DNA of 64,000 bases from Methylobacterium amylolyticum (GTDB lineage Bacteria > Pseudomonadota > Alphaproteobacteria > Rhizobiales > Beijerinckiaceae). Positions within the stretch are counted from its first letter, which is position 1; each line of letters starts with the position of its first letter. Shown here one piece after another: positions 63,429 to 64,000 of the stretch. The translations under genes and the position numbers were made by a program. The DNA lies in contig NZ_JAUYZI010000004.1 in the NCBI RefSeq assembly GCF_030700245.1, forward strand, positions 62,001-126,000. Reading direction: 5' to 3'. A model generated the notes under the pieces. It had not been told where the DNA came from and searched no databases. It saw nothing but the letters and a program-made list of their open reading frames with translations.

Positions 63429-64000
63429 TCAGTCCAGTCCGATCGCCACGAAGCGCACGTCGCCGTTGGCGCTCGCCACCAGCAGCAGCACCGACTTGCG
63501 GCCGTCCTTCTTGAGGGCCTCGACGCGCTTGGTCACGTCGGCGGGGGTCGAGACCGCCTCCTGGCCGACCTCGACGATGGTCTCGCCGGGCTGGATGCGC
63601 TTGTCGGCGGCGGTCGAGTTCGGGTCGACGCGGGTGACGACCACGCCCTTCACGCCGTCCTTGATCGCGTAGCGCTTGCGCAGCTCGTCGGTCATGCCCG
63701 ACAGGTTGAGGCCGAGCGCCTGCCGCACCGCGCTCTCGGGGTCCGGCTGGCGCAGGTTGGCGAGTTGCGGCTTCTCGCCGTCTTCCAGGCGGCCGAGGGT
63801 GACCGGCTTCGTCACCTCCTCGGCCTTGCGCACCACGACCACGTCGACCTTCTGCCCGACGGGGGTCGCGGCCACGACGCGGGGCAGATCGCTCGACGCC
63901 TTCACCGGCATGCCGTTGAACTTGACGATCACGTCGCCGACCTCGAGGCCCGCGGCCTTGGCCGGTCCCTTCTCGTCGACCCCGGCCACCAGCGCGCCGC
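63429..64000 (-). CDS. Do/DegP-type serine endoprotease, C-terminal part (start beyond window)
   Basis: The frame is open to the window edge, so only the C-terminal ~190 residues are seen. GALVAGVDEKGPAKAAGLEV, then GDVIVKFNGMPVKASSDLPR form the first PDZ domain, and a second PDZ follows (GVVVTRVDPNSTAADKRIQP, GETIVEVGQEAVSTPADV). The protease domain lies outside. It should degrade misfolded periplasmic proteins. Its place beside serB and miaA matches other Rhizobiales. Confidence 0.92.
   Translation of the reverse strand, partial: GALVAGVDEKGPAKAAGLEVGDVIVKFNGMPVKASSDLPRVVAATPVGQKVDVVVVRKAEEVTKPVTLGRLEDGEKPQLANLRQPDPESAVRQALGLNLSGMTDELRKRYAIKDGVKGVVVTRVDPNSTAADKRIQPGETIVEVGQEAVSTPADVTKRVEALKKDGRKSVLLLVASANGDVRFVAIGLD

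Overview
The window is a high-GC alphaproteobacterial chromosome segment. Its gene content and arrangement (fabZ-lpxA-lpxI-lpxB, divergent miaA/serB next to a Do-type protease, an RNase E with a split S1 domain, glcE-glcF, a 2-hydroxycarboxylate carrier, cytoplasmic chemoreceptors) suggest Hyphomicrobiales, most likely a Methylobacterium-type organism. That assignment is inference from content and style; no marker gene was compared. I recognised no rRNA, tRNA or CRISPR array.

Layout. 1-7.8 kb: two convergent TAXI-type binding proteins, a TonB-dependent receptor, and a PLP-dependent Orn/Lys/Arg decarboxylase overlapping a GNAT acetyltransferase. 7.9-11.2 kb: lipid A / fatty acid cluster fabZ-lpxA-lpxI-lpxB (minus strand), without lpxD beside it. 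11.6-14.3 kb: small membrane and hypothetical genes, including a ribosome-modulation-factor-like protein, then a low-GC HExxH putative metalloprotease beside a broken tyrosine recombinase. 14.5-21.5 kb: PHB-depolymerase-type esterase with a ribbon-helix-helix regulator, a large nested palindrome, a hybrid histidine kinase, a GlcG-like protein and a TIM-barrel amidohydrolase. 21.8-28.3 kb: LysR regulator divergent from a NitT/TauT-type ABC importer, a CE4/allantoinase-like deacetylase and an allophanate hydrolase, probably one nitrogen-scavenging unit. 28.3-37.5 kb: a decayed accessory region with ABC ATPase, MFS, IS630 and histidine kinase remnants, a low-GC acyltransferase/PAP2 operon, TetR, a DapA-like aldolase, LysR, dispersed repeats and a soluble chemoreceptor. 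37.6-48.6 kb: 2HCT carrier, porin, small secreted proteins, ModE-like regulator with HupE/UreJ, gamma-glutamyltransferase, glcE and glcF. 49-64 kb: rne, a second soluble chemoreceptor, an RND pump, TerB, ybdD-cstA, a beta-hydroxyacid dehydrogenase, miaA/serB, an 11-residue-repeat coiled-coil membrane protein and the C-terminal part of a Do protease.

How the genes may work together. Envelope functions dominate (lipid A synthesis, porin, TonB receptor, RND pump, acyltransferase/PAP2). The metabolic units point to use of organic acids and organic nitrogen: 2HCT carrier, glycolate oxidase subunits, peptide-linked CstA, gamma-glutamyltransferase, and the ABC/deacetylase/allophanate hydrolase set. 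The least explained parts are the ABC-CE4-AtzF cluster, the RMF-like mini-operon, the HExxH gene in its small island, and the repeat architecture around 16.6 kb and 32.5-35.8 kb.
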